The notes under the pieces: generated by a model
Seen by the model: only the letters and a program-made list of their open reading frames with translations
What the model was told of the DNA's origin: nothing
Database searches by the model: none
Part shown: one piece after another, positions 35,171 to 42,918 of the stretch
Layout of the letters: each line of letters opens with the position of its first letter
Position numbering within the stretch: position 1 is the stretch's first letter
Translations under genes and position numbers: made by a program
Source: Thalassobacillus devorans
Lineage (GTDB): Bacteria > Bacillota > Bacilli > Bacillales > Halobacillaceae
Assembly (NCBI RefSeq): GCF_011761345.1
Contig: NZ_JAASRY010000005.1
Location: forward strand, 275,822 to 339,821
Length of the DNA: 64,000 nt
Direction of reading: 5' to 3'

Positions 35171-36106
35171 ATGTGTGCGATGGATCTACAAAAAGGTAAA
35201 TTAGAGCTTCAAACTGGAAAAGGTTATAAGGTGGAGCAGCATCCGGACCACCACCGTCTCTATCATATTGAATTTGAAAGCGATGTCATTGATAAATTCG
35301 TAGCAGACTTAAAGGATGTCAGTGATGAGCAGCTGGAATATGTTCCATATATGCGTTTGATGGCGGCTGATAAACTGGTAGAGTTAGTAGGAGAAGAGTT
35401 TGTACAGACAATCCGTGGTATTCTTCATGACCGTAATACAGGCGGGTTTACCATTGGGCTGCAGGGCCGGACGAAAGACGATCAGGATTATGTGAAGTTT
35501 TCTACGGCACTGACCCATCTTGTCGGTACGCCGAACTTCGATGCGATGTCAGGTAAGTACTACGCACGTTTTACGGTAAAGCATACAGATGATAGTGATT
35601 CCTATCTTCGCCAGGCATACCGGACGTTCACATTGCACACCGATGGTACCTATGTCGATGAGCCGACGGACTGGCTGCTGATGATGAAGTTCGAGGAAGA
35701 AAATGCCGTTGGCGGACGCTCCCGTTTGCTTCATCTAGATGATTGGGAAGAGATGGATTATTTTTATAATCATCCGATGGCAAAATATAAATTCACATAC
35801 AAAGCGCCTGCAAGTAAAAACGTCTCAGAAGATATACTGCGCCAGACTTTCTATGAGCATAATAATGGTCCTTGCATTTGTTTCATCGACCAGTTCGTAT
35901 ACCCGGAAACTATCGATCAGGCAAAGTATCTAAAGGACTTGTCCCATTCCATGGAAAATTCGCCGGCCACAATCGGTCTTGATCTTCCGGAAGGCGACTT
36001 GATCATGCTGAATAACCACTTCTGGCTGCATGGCCGTGAAGCGTTCGAAAAAAATACGGAATTGCATAGAGAATTGCTGCGTCAGCGAGGAAGATTCGCA
36101 GAGTAA
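35171..36106 (+). CDS. glaH: Glutarate 2-hydroxylase (CsiD/GlaH family)
   Basis: Fe(II)/2-oxoglutarate-dependent oxygenase converting glutarate to L-2-hydroxyglutarate with release of succinate and CO2. 311 residues. Iron ligands His156 and Asp158 in HTDGTYVDEP, the distal His287 in WLHGREAF; the motif RTFTLHTDGTY and the double-Arg tail are CsiD-like. ATG behind AGGAGG. Paired with the oxidase that recycles the product. The lysine-to-glutarate genes and the CsiR repressor are not in the window. Confidence 0.88.
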   Translation: MCAMDLQKGKLELQTGKGYKVEQHPDHHRLYHIEFESDVIDKFVADLKDVSDEQLEYVPYMRLMAADKLVELVGEEFVQTIRGILHDRNTGGFTIGLQGRTKDDQDYVKFSTALTHLVGTPNFDAMSGKYYARFTVKHTDDSDSYLRQAYRTFTLHTDGTYVDEPTDWLLMMKFEEENAVGGRSRLLHLDDWEEMDYFYNHPMAKYKFTYKAPASKNVSEDILRQTFYEHNNGPCICFIDQFVYPETIDQAKYLKDLSHSMENSPATIGLDLPEGDLIMLNNHFWLHGREAFEKNTELHRELLRQRGRFAE

Positions 36107-36133
36107 GCGTTGGATGAGGAGGGAGTAGTCAGC

Positions 36134-37369
36134 ATGTATGATTTCACCATAATCGGTGGGGGAATAGTCGGATTATCTACCGCCTATTCTCTTACTAAAA
36201 AATATCCGGCTGCCAAAATAGCCGTCATAGAAAAAGAACAATCCTGGGCGAGTCATCAGACTGGCCGCAACAGCGGGGTCATCCACTCCGGTGTCTATTA
36301 CAAGCCAGGGAGCATGAAAGCCAGACTAGCCAAGCAGGGCGCCGCTTCCATGGTAGCGTTTTGTAAAGAGCATAGTGTCGATCATGAGGTTTGCGGAAAA
36401 GTGTTGGTGGCGACCGAAGAGGAAGAGCTGCCAAGAATGGAAAAGCTATATAAGAACGCACACCAGAATGGCATAAATGCTACTTGGCTAAGTCGGGAAG
36501 AACTGCTGGAAATCGAGCCCCACGTCAACGGGAAAGCGGCCCTGAAGGTGCCGACAACAGGGATCGTCAACTATAAACAAGTAACCGAGACGTTGGCGAG
36601 GTTAGTAGAAGAAGCAGGGGTAGATTTGCTGCTTGGTACGAAGGTATTAAATATTGATGAATCATCCCGGGAGGTATTTATCGACACGGATAAACAGACT
36701 ATCCTGTCCCGTTTCTTGGTCAACTGCGCCGGGCTTCATAGTGACCGCCTGGTAAAGATGGCTAAGATACAGACAGACGTGAAAATCGTACCATTCCGCG
36801 GCGAGTATTTCACGTTGAAAGATGATAAACGCCACCTTGTGAAAAACCTGATATATCCGATTCCGAACCCGGATTTCCCTTTTCTTGGCGTCCATTTAAC
36901 CAGGATGATTGATGGCAGTATTCATGCGGGTCCTAACGCTGTACTGAGCTTCAAACGGGAAGGGTACCATAAAACAGCCTTTCACCTGAAAGATACGCTG
37001 GAGACGATTACTTTTCCTGGCTTTTGGAAAATGGCGGGCAGTAACTTACAGGAAGGCTTGAAAGAGATGGTGCGATCTTTCCATAAACAAACCTTTGTCA
37101 AAAGCCTGCAGCGACTTGTCCCGGAAATTCAGGTGGATGATGTAGTACCTACTCATGCGGGGGTAAGGGCACAAGCGATGTTGAAGGATGGTCGTCTCGT
37201 GGATGATTTCTATATCATCCCAGGGAAGAAGTCGATCCATGTCTGTAATGCGCCTTCACCGGCCGCTACGGCATCCTTAGAAATCGGGAAAGAAATTGTT
37301 CACCGGATCCCTCCTCAGGACCACTTGAAGGCGACAAATGAACTGAAGCCAAGTCTTGTCACGAATTAA
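36134..37369 (+). CDS. lhgO: L-2-hydroxyglutarate oxidase/dehydrogenase LhgO
   Basis: FAD-dependent oxidation of L-2-hydroxyglutarate to 2-oxoglutarate, electrons passing to O2 or quinone. 411 residues of the DAO family: GGGIVG dinucleotide motif at 8-13, RNSGVIHSGVYYKPGS near 45-60 as in LhgO, and the C-terminal GVRAQAM block. I chose ATG 36134 after GAGGAGGG; a longer frame from 36110 includes that ribosome site. It regenerates the 2-oxoglutarate used by GlaH, so the pair turns glutarate into succinate. Confidence 0.88.
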   Translation: MYDFTIIGGGIVGLSTAYSLTKKYPAAKIAVIEKEQSWASHQTGRNSGVIHSGVYYKPGSMKARLAKQGAASMVAFCKEHSVDHEVCGKVLVATEEEELPRMEKLYKNAHQNGINATWLSREELLEIEPHVNGKAALKVPTTGIVNYKQVTETLARLVEEAGVDLLLGTKVLNIDESSREVFIDTDKQTILSRFLVNCAGLHSDRLVKMAKIQTDVKIVPFRGEYFTLKDDKRHLVKNLIYPIPNPDFPFLGVHLTRMIDGSIHAGPNAVLSFKREGYHKTAFHLKDTLETITFPGFWKMAGSNLQEGLKEMVRSFHKQTFVKSLQRLVPEIQVDDVVPTHAGVRAQAMLKDGRLVDDFYIIPGKKSIHVCNAPSPAATASLEIGKEIVHRIPPQDHLKATNELKPSLVTN

Positions 37370-37410
37370 GCTGTTTCGTTTCAACACATTGATATCGGAA
37401 GAATTATATA

Positions 37411-37443
37411 CTAAAAAACCGCTCACAAGGAGCGGTTTTTTAG
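37411..37443. terminator. Bidirectional terminator between lhgO and the DUF3870 gene
   Basis: CTAAAAAACCGCTC-ACAAG-GAGCGGTTTTTTAG, a perfect 14-bp stem with A and T tracts; it overlaps the stop codon of the minus-strand gene. Confidence 0.92.
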
Positions 37444-37745
37444 TCGTGCATTTGATACTGTTTATAGGAATCTTTTAAGGCAGCTGCAATAGCATTGCCT
37501 GCTTTCCCTCGATAACCGTTTTCCAGCTGTTGCAAAGGCTCATCCAACCCTTCCTTGAGGCTGTACCCTTTTAACAGATTTTTTACGTATTCTCTGCCGT
37601 GATCGGTTGCCAGTGTGCAGGACGCGTCCACAATGACCCCGTATTTTTTATCGATTTCCAGAGTCAGCGTCAAGGATTCCGAAATATGATTGGCTGCAAT
37701 TCCAGTTGGTAACTTCGAATGCCCGGCTACAAAAATTGTATTCAT
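37440..37745 (-). CDS. DUF3870 domain protein
   Basis: 101 residues, the whole length fitting DUF3870: N-terminal FVAGHSKLPTG, a central GVIVDASCTLATDHGREYVKNLLKG and a C-terminal QLENGYRGKAGNAIAAALKDSY helix pair. Function unknown; the family often sits beside TRAP or carboxylate uptake genes, as here beside a DctP-type binding protein. AGGAGGAG precedes the ATG. Confidence 0.8.
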   Translation of the reverse strand: MNTIFVAGHSKLPTGIAANHISESLTLTLEIDKKYGVIVDASCTLATDHGREYVKNLLKGYSLKEGLDEPLQQLENGYRGKAGNAIAAALKDSYKQYQMHD

Positions 37746-37767
37746 GTTTTCTCCTCCTACAAGCTAG

Positions 37768-38826
37768 TTAATTACTGTATTTATCCTTTAATTTATATAT
37801 TTTCTTCATTAACTTTGAGCCTACCATCGATTCTGTTTCTTCATAAATCGGACGGAGCCGCTGCTCCCATGCTTCCTGTTGCGTTTGTGTCAGGTAATCA
37901 ATCTGCAGGTTCTCTTCCTGCCTCAATTTTCTTGTAGACTCGTCGTTCATTTCAATGGAGTGGCGTCGAACCCAGTTCGTGGTTTCTGTCATCGCTCCTT
38001 CGATGATTTCTCTATGTTCGTCAGAAAGGTTGTTCCAAAACGCTTCATTGATCAATACGGCATACCCAAGGTAACCATGGTTACTGATAGTCATATAGGA
38101 CTGATCCTGAAATAACTTTTTTGAATAAATATTGGAAGCAGTGTTTTCCTGGCCGTTGACGAAGTCCACTTCAAGATTACGATATGTTTTATTAAAAGGA
38201 AGTTCACTGGTACTGGCGCCTAATTGTTCGAACTGGGACTCTATGACAGGACTAGGCATTATCCGGAAATGGAGACGATGAAAATCCTCGGGATTTAAGA
38301 TTGGGTGGCTGCTATTGGTAACTTGTTTGTAACCATTATACCAAAAGGTCAATCCTTTGATGTCATCCTGTTCAAGGTCACTGAGCAGTGTTTCCCCGAT
38401 TTCCCCCTGATAGGCCTCCTCTATAGCTTGATAGGAAGGGAAAGCGAATGGGAGGTCGAGAACTTGCCATTTCGGAAAACGTTTCGTTAAATTAGAAGTG
38501 GCAGGTGCAATCATTTCCACCCGTCCCTCTCTCAGTGCTTCATACTCATTCTGATCACTATAGAGCGTGCCGTTGGAATGCACTTGGATTTTAATTTCCC
38601 CGTTGGTACGTGATTCTACAAGAGATGCAAATCTTCTGGCTGCCATTCCTTTCGGGGTATTCTCTGCCACTACATGACTGAATTGGATGACAATCTTATC
38701 TTTGATCCCTTCCTGCTCATCATCATATTCCAGAGAGCTGGAGGCATTACTCAAATCGAATCCGAAAAACAGGGCAGTGAAAATTCCGGTAATGATAAAA
38801 GCCGTAATCGTGATGACTGTGCGCAA
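37768..38826 (-). CDS. DctP-family TRAP solute-binding protein, probable kinase co-sensor
   Basis: 352 residues of the DctP fold: IVIQFSHVVAENTPKG at the start of the mature part, LPFAFPSYQAIEEAY, and the GQENTASNIYSKKLFQDQSYMTISNHGYLGYAV block. A single N-terminal membrane helix without a lipobox Cys suggests membrane anchoring, like B. subtilis DctB, the co-sensor of DctS. TTG start at 38826 with GAGGTGG upstream. No matching DctQM pair is adjacent, and it is divergent from the kinase gene. Role as co-sensor is inference. Confidence 0.82.
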   Translation of the reverse strand: MRTVITITAFIITGIFTALFFGFDLSNASSSLEYDDEQEGIKDKIVIQFSHVVAENTPKGMAARRFASLVESRTNGEIKIQVHSNGTLYSDQNEYEALREGRVEMIAPATSNLTKRFPKWQVLDLPFAFPSYQAIEEAYQGEIGETLLSDLEQDDIKGLTFWYNGYKQVTNSSHPILNPEDFHRLHFRIMPSPVIESQFEQLGASTSELPFNKTYRNLEVDFVNGQENTASNIYSKKLFQDQSYMTISNHGYLGYAVLINEAFWNNLSDEHREIIEGAMTETTNWVRRHSIEMNDESTRKLRQEENLQIDYLTQTQQEAWEQRLRPIYEETESMVGSKLMKKIYKLKDKYSN

Positions 38827-38919
38827 TCCTGCCACCTCGCTCGTAATCGTTTTCAATAGTGTAACACACTAAAGAATAAATGGTACACTAGGTATAGCCT
38901 GATGGAAGGAAGGTTCCTC

Positions 38920-40521
38920 ATGACACTCAAGCATATGCCTATCCGCTGGAAAATCACCATCCTGTCATTTGGGGTCGTTCTTTTTTCGATTCTGATCGGT
39001 GGGATTATTGTAATTGGAAATACGATTGAATCAAAAGAAGATGCGTTGGGAGAACACGCCATGATCACCGGGCGGACGGTCGCCAACCTTCCTGATATCA
39101 AAGAAAATTTGACAGAACCAGCCGGCTGGACAAAAATAAACCCCATTGTAGAACGGATTCGAACCGTGAACGATGCGGACTATATTGTTATTTTGAATAT
39201 GAACAGGATTCGATATTCTCACCCCGTTGCTGATCAGCTAGGTACCGTATCATCCGGTAAAGATGAAGGTCCTGCCTTTGCAGAACACAGCTATACCGCT
39301 AAAGCGCAAGGGGAGATGGGGACGGCTATCCGTGCGTTCGTTCCCATTATGAGTGAGAATCACGAACAAATCGGAGTGGCAATTGTTGGGAATATCCTTC
39401 CATCCGTTGGTGAAATTTTAAATGATATAAAAAAAGAAATTCTATTTGTTCTTTTTTTAACTGCCTTATTCGGGGTGATCGGTTCCTGGCTGCTTGCCCG
39501 TCATTTGAAAGACCAGACTTTTCGACTGGAGCCTTATGAAATTGTACAGCTATTAGTAGAAAGAACAGCAACTTTCCAGGCAATGAATGAAGGGATAGTC
39601 GCAATCGATAAGAACGGAAGCATATCGATTCTTAATGATAAAGCGAAACAAATTCTTGATATAAAAGGAGACCGGATTGGCGATCCAATTCAATCTGTTG
39701 TGCGTGAGACCAAATTATTAAAAGTATTACAGGAAGGGGCTCCTGTCTATCATGAAGAAATGCGGGTCGGGGACAAGTTGATTATGAGTACCCGCGTACC
39801 CATCCGTGTGGAGGATGAAATCGTAGGTGCTGTCGCAGTTTTCCAGGACCGGACAGAGGCAACGAAGCTTGCTGAAGAATTAACTGGTGTGAAAGCCTTT
39901 GTCGATGCACTACGGGTACAGAACCATGAACATTTAAATAAGCTTCATACAATTGCAGGACTGATTCAATTGGACAAAAAGGAGCAGGCGCTGGAATTTG
40001 TATTTGACGCTAGTGAAAAACAAGAAGAATTATCCCGGTTTTTGATTACGAAAATGAAAGATTACAGTATTTCCGGACTTCTGCTCAGTAAGGTGAGCCG
40101 GGGGAAAGAAATAGGGATAGAGGTTTCCATTGATGAAACCAGTGAATTGAAAAGTTATCCCCCGTTACTGGACAAACATGATTTTGTACTGATTTTAGGA
40201 AACTTAATCGAAAATGCCTTCCACTCCTTCCATGGTATCAAACGGGATCAGAAATGGGTGGATATCTCCATCAAACAGGATGATACCGTCTGTTCCATAG
40301 CAGTGGAGGATAATGGAAAAGGAATTCCAAAAGAGAAAAAGAATCATATTTTTGAGAAAGGCTACACCACGAAAGGGGAAGGTGGTTCAGGCTATGGTTT
40401 GTATCTCGTCCATAAAACAGTGGAAAAAGGACAGGGTGAAATAGAAGTTATTTCTCAACCAGGGGAAGGGACGAGCGTCTTGTTGATATTTCCGATGAAC
40501 TTGAAGGAGGAAAAAGCATGA
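38920..40521 (+). CDS. DctS/CitA-family sensor histidine kinase (second copy)
   Basis: 533 residues, same architecture as the kinase at 26981: helix (about 11-30), extracytoplasmic PAS sensor, helix (about 172-190), cytoplasmic PAS, DHp with the His in NHEHLNKLHTIAGLIQLD, and HATPase (NLIENAFHS, DNGKGI, GSGYGLYLV). I chose ATG 38920, with GGAAGG upstream. The start region is shared with the divergent DctP-type gene, and its stop overlaps the regulator (ATGA). It probably controls the TAXI-TRAP operon. Confidence 0.88.
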   Translation: MTLKHMPIRWKITILSFGVVLFSILIGGIIVIGNTIESKEDALGEHAMITGRTVANLPDIKENLTEPAGWTKINPIVERIRTVNDADYIVILNMNRIRYSHPVADQLGTVSSGKDEGPAFAEHSYTAKAQGEMGTAIRAFVPIMSENHEQIGVAIVGNILPSVGEILNDIKKEILFVLFLTALFGVIGSWLLARHLKDQTFRLEPYEIVQLLVERTATFQAMNEGIVAIDKNGSISILNDKAKQILDIKGDRIGDPIQSVVRETKLLKVLQEGAPVYHEEMRVGDKLIMSTRVPIRVEDEIVGAVAVFQDRTEATKLAEELTGVKAFVDALRVQNHEHLNKLHTIAGLIQLDKKEQALEFVFDASEKQEELSRFLITKMKDYSISGLLLSKVSRGKEIGIEVSIDETSELKSYPPLLDKHDFVLILGNLIENAFHSFHGIKRDQKWVDISIKQDDTVCSIAVEDNGKGIPKEKKNHIFEKGYTTKGEGGSGYGLYLVHKTVEKGQGEIEVISQPGEGTSVLLIFPMNLKEEKA

Positions 40522-41207
40522 CATCACCCGTGATAAAAGTTTTGTTGATTGAAGATGATCCGATGGTTCAGGAAGTAAACAGGCAGTTCATCGAACGCGT
40601 CCCTGGATTTCAAGTGGAAGCAATCGCTTCTGACGGAGAAGAGGGAATGGAGCTCACCAGGAAAATTAAACCAGACTTGATTGTGTTAGATATTTATATG
40701 CCTGAAAAAGATGGGATGGAAACGCTGGAACAGCTTCGAGGGGAACAGCTGGATATAGATGTCATTGTAATTACAGCTGCCAAAGATAAAGGAACGATTA
40801 AAAAAATGCTGCAGCGGGGCGCGACGGACTATATAGTCAAACCATTCAAGTTCGAACGCCTGGAGCAGGCGCTGACTCGCTACCGGGACCTGCATCAACG
40901 TTTTTCCGGTGAGGGAGAGCTGGCCCAGAAGCAAATTGATGATGTCCTGACAGGCACCAAACCGTTGCCATCTTCCCCGAAAGAACTACCCAAGGGATTG
41001 AATGAACAGACGCTGGAGCAAATAACGGTTTTCTTAAGGGGGCAAGAGGAAGCCCTTTCTGCAGAACAAGTTGCAGATGGGATTGGCATTGCCCGTGTAA
41101 CAGCAAGAAGGTACCTGGATTATTTGAAAAATATCGGGGAAGTCGTCCTTGATATTCAGTATGGCGGTGTTGGACGCCCTGTAAATCGATATAAAATCAA
41201 TCATTAA
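40518..41207 (+). CDS. DctR/CitB-family response regulator (second copy)
   Basis: 229 residues: receiver with Asp58 (IVLDIYMPEKDG) as phospho-acceptor, Lys in IVKPFKF, and a C-terminal DNA-binding domain with VADGIGIARVTARRYLDYL. Paralogous to the regulator at 28575. A symmetric TGACCA/TGGTCA element about 80 bp downstream of its stop, just before the TAXI gene, is a candidate target. Confidence 0.88.
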   Translation: MTSPVIKVLLIEDDPMVQEVNRQFIERVPGFQVEAIASDGEEGMELTRKIKPDLIVLDIYMPEKDGMETLEQLRGEQLDIDVIVITAAKDKGTIKKMLQRGATDYIVKPFKFERLEQALTRYRDLHQRFSGEGELAQKQIDDVLTGTKPLPSSPKELPKGLNEQTLEQITVFLRGQEEALSAEQVADGIGIARVTARRYLDYLKNIGEVVLDIQYGGVGRPVNRYKINH

Positions 41208-41210
41208 ACA

Positions 41211-41245
41211 GGCTTATCTCATTTGGAATGAGGTGGCCTTTTTTA
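41211..41245 (+). terminator. Terminator after the second two-component system
   Basis: GGC..CTCATT pairs with AATGAG..GCC through an internal loop and is followed by six T. Confidence 0.7.
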
Positions 41246-41282
41246 TTTTCCTTCTTTAAGGAACTCGAGGGTAATAATATAG

Positions 41283-41315
41283 TGACCAAAATGACCAAAA
41301 TGTCCAATATGGTCA
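41283..41315. promoter_or_regulatory. Candidate response-regulator operator upstream of the TAXI gene
   Basis: Two direct TGACCAAAA repeats (41283-41291, 41292-41300) and an inverted TGGTCA (41310-41315) lie between the regulator gene and the transporter it should control. The spacing TGACCA-N12-TGGTCA is symmetric. Confidence 0.55.
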
Positions 41316-41334
41316 TAATATTCAAAAAATGAGA

Positions 41335-41348
41335 TGTAAGCGGTAACA
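41335..41348. promoter_or_regulatory. cre site (CcpA) upstream of the TAXI-TRAP operon
   Basis: TGTAAGCGGTAACA fits the cre consensus at every defined position, 37 bp before the TAXI gene start. Confidence 0.75.
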
Positions 41349-41384
41349 TGTAATTAGTTTATATTTCGAAATGGGGGTTTTTAT

Positions 41385-42383
41385 ATGATAAAGCGATTAT
41401 CATTTATTTTTACTTTAGCAATTGTCATGCTGTTGGCTGCTTGTGGTGGTAATGATGAGGCGGATGGTTCGGAAGGAGATTCCGGTGGTTCTGGTGAACA
41501 ATCAATTGTATTTGGTACAGGTGGTACATCCGGAACCTATTACCCGATCGGCGGAGCATTGAAGCCTATTTTTGAAGAAAGTGATCAAATTGGCAATGTT
41601 ACGGTGGAGTCCACTGGTGCTTCCGTCGCCAACATTCAGAACATTCAGGATGGATTGAACCAGATGGCAATTATCATGAGTGATGTAGGATATGATGCGA
41701 TTGAGGGTACTGGGCAATTCGATGGTGGCTCTGTTGATGTACAAGCAATGGCTGGCATGTATCAGAATGTTGTCCAAGTAGTTGCTTTGAAAGATAGTGG
41801 GATTGAATCCATCGAAGATTTAGAAGGTAAAAAAGTCGGTGTTGGTAAGGTGGGTTCCGGAGTAGAACAAAGTGCGAAGAAAGTATTGGAGTCTGTGGGA
41901 GTGACTTACGACGATTTATCTAAAGTGACGCATACTGGCTACGCTGACAGTGTACAGGAAATGAAAAACGGAAATCTGGATGCGGCATTCTTTACATCCG
42001 GAGTACCAAACAGTAATATCACTGATTTGATGCAGCAGACGGACATTAACTTTGTAGAAATCAAAGGGGATACTGCTGAAAAACTGATGGAGAAATATCC
42101 ATTCTATAAAGAATATACGATTGAAGCAGGCAACGAAGCTCAATATGAGTTAGAAAATAAAGTAGAAACAGTAGGTATTCAAAACATGATTATCGTTTCT
42201 CCTGATCTAAGCGAAGATGTCGTCTATGACATGACAAAACGATATTACGAATATCTGGGAACAGATGAAGTTGCAGTCGGAGCACTTAAACAATTAGAGC
42301 GTGATGAAATTGCTAAAGACTTAATTGCACCTCTTCATCCGGGAGCAAAGAAATTTTATGAAGAACAAGGAATTTTGGAGTAA
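41385..42383 (+). CDS. TAXI-family TRAP transporter solute-binding lipoprotein
   Basis: 332 residues, lipoprotein (lipobox LAAC, Cys20). TAXI-family landmarks: FGTGGTSGTYYPIGGAL, STGASVANIQNIQDG, KVGVGKVGSGVEQSAKKVLE and DAAFFTSGVPNSNI. It captures the substrate for the fused TRAP permease downstream; studied TAXI proteins bind glutamate or other dicarboxylates and 2-oxoacids. A Gly/Ser-rich linker follows the lipid anchor. Good Shine-Dalgarno ATGGGGG. Confidence 0.9.
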   Translation: MIKRLSFIFTLAIVMLLAACGGNDEADGSEGDSGGSGEQSIVFGTGGTSGTYYPIGGALKPIFEESDQIGNVTVESTGASVANIQNIQDGLNQMAIIMSDVGYDAIEGTGQFDGGSVDVQAMAGMYQNVVQVVALKDSGIESIEDLEGKKVGVGKVGSGVEQSAKKVLESVGVTYDDLSKVTHTGYADSVQEMKNGNLDAAFFTSGVPNSNITDLMQQTDINFVEIKGDTAEKLMEKYPFYKEYTIEAGNEAQYELENKVETVGIQNMIIVSPDLSEDVVYDMTKRYYEYLGTDEVAVGALKQLERDEIAKDLIAPLHPGAKKFYEEQGILE

Positions 42384-42386
42384 GCA

Positions 42387-42416
42387 AAAAGGGCATCGAT
42401 TTGGTGCCCTTTTTAA
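42387..42416 (+). terminator. Attenuating terminator after the TAXI gene
   Basis: AAAAAGGGCA pairs with TGCCCTTTTT over a 9-base loop. As after glnH, it would reduce transcription into the membrane-protein genes. Confidence 0.85.
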
Positions 42417-42425
42417 AATAGTCCG

Positions 42426-42914
42426 ATGAAACGAATCATCATTTTACTTGCTGCTTGTATTATCCTCCTGCTTCCGGTGATGACGTTCTACACGATTCCT
42501 GTACTGAAAGTTTCTGGAGAAAACGAGTTGGAAAAGGTGCTATATCTTCAGAAGGATAAGGACTTTTCGATTCGGTGGACCCATTCTGTTGAAAATGAGG
42601 AATGGGAAGAGTTCTTTAAAGTGGAAGAAGGTCAAATTGTCCTTGACTCGACAAGGTTCAAAACATTTGGGGCCGGGGTGCCAAGTGATACTGGTGAGGA
42701 TACATTTATTAAAGACGGCTGGGTCTACATGACAGACATCCATCAGCCGATAGGCATGGAACTGGTGACGAGAACAGGAAAAACAACGGATCATCGTGTC
42801 ATACGTGGAGACGAGGTCTGGCAGATGAGAGCTTCTCAATCCTATCGTTTCACAGTGGAAGAAGCAAATTTGCTCCATGCCATCGGTTATTATATAGCTA
42901 CTAGAATGAGGTGA
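42426..42914 (+). CDS. DUF1850 protein of a TAXI-TRAP operon
   Basis: 162 residues with one N-terminal membrane helix or uncleaved signal (about 4-25). The DUF1850 signature is the RWTHSVENEEWEEFFKVEEGQI stretch near 49-70 plus a C-terminal VTRTGK segment. The family is nearly always encoded between a TAXI binding protein and a fused TRAP permease, as here; its role in transport is unknown. The start codon has only a weak Shine-Dalgarno, 10 bp past the terminator. Confidence 0.82.
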   Translation: MKRIIILLAACIILLLPVMTFYTIPVLKVSGENELEKVLYLQKDKDFSIRWTHSVENEEWEEFFKVEEGQIVLDSTRFKTFGAGVPSDTGEDTFIKDGWVYMTDIHQPIGMELVTRTGKTTDHRVIRGDEVWQMRASQSYRFTVEEANLLHAIGYYIATRMR

Positions 42915-42918
42915 GCGT

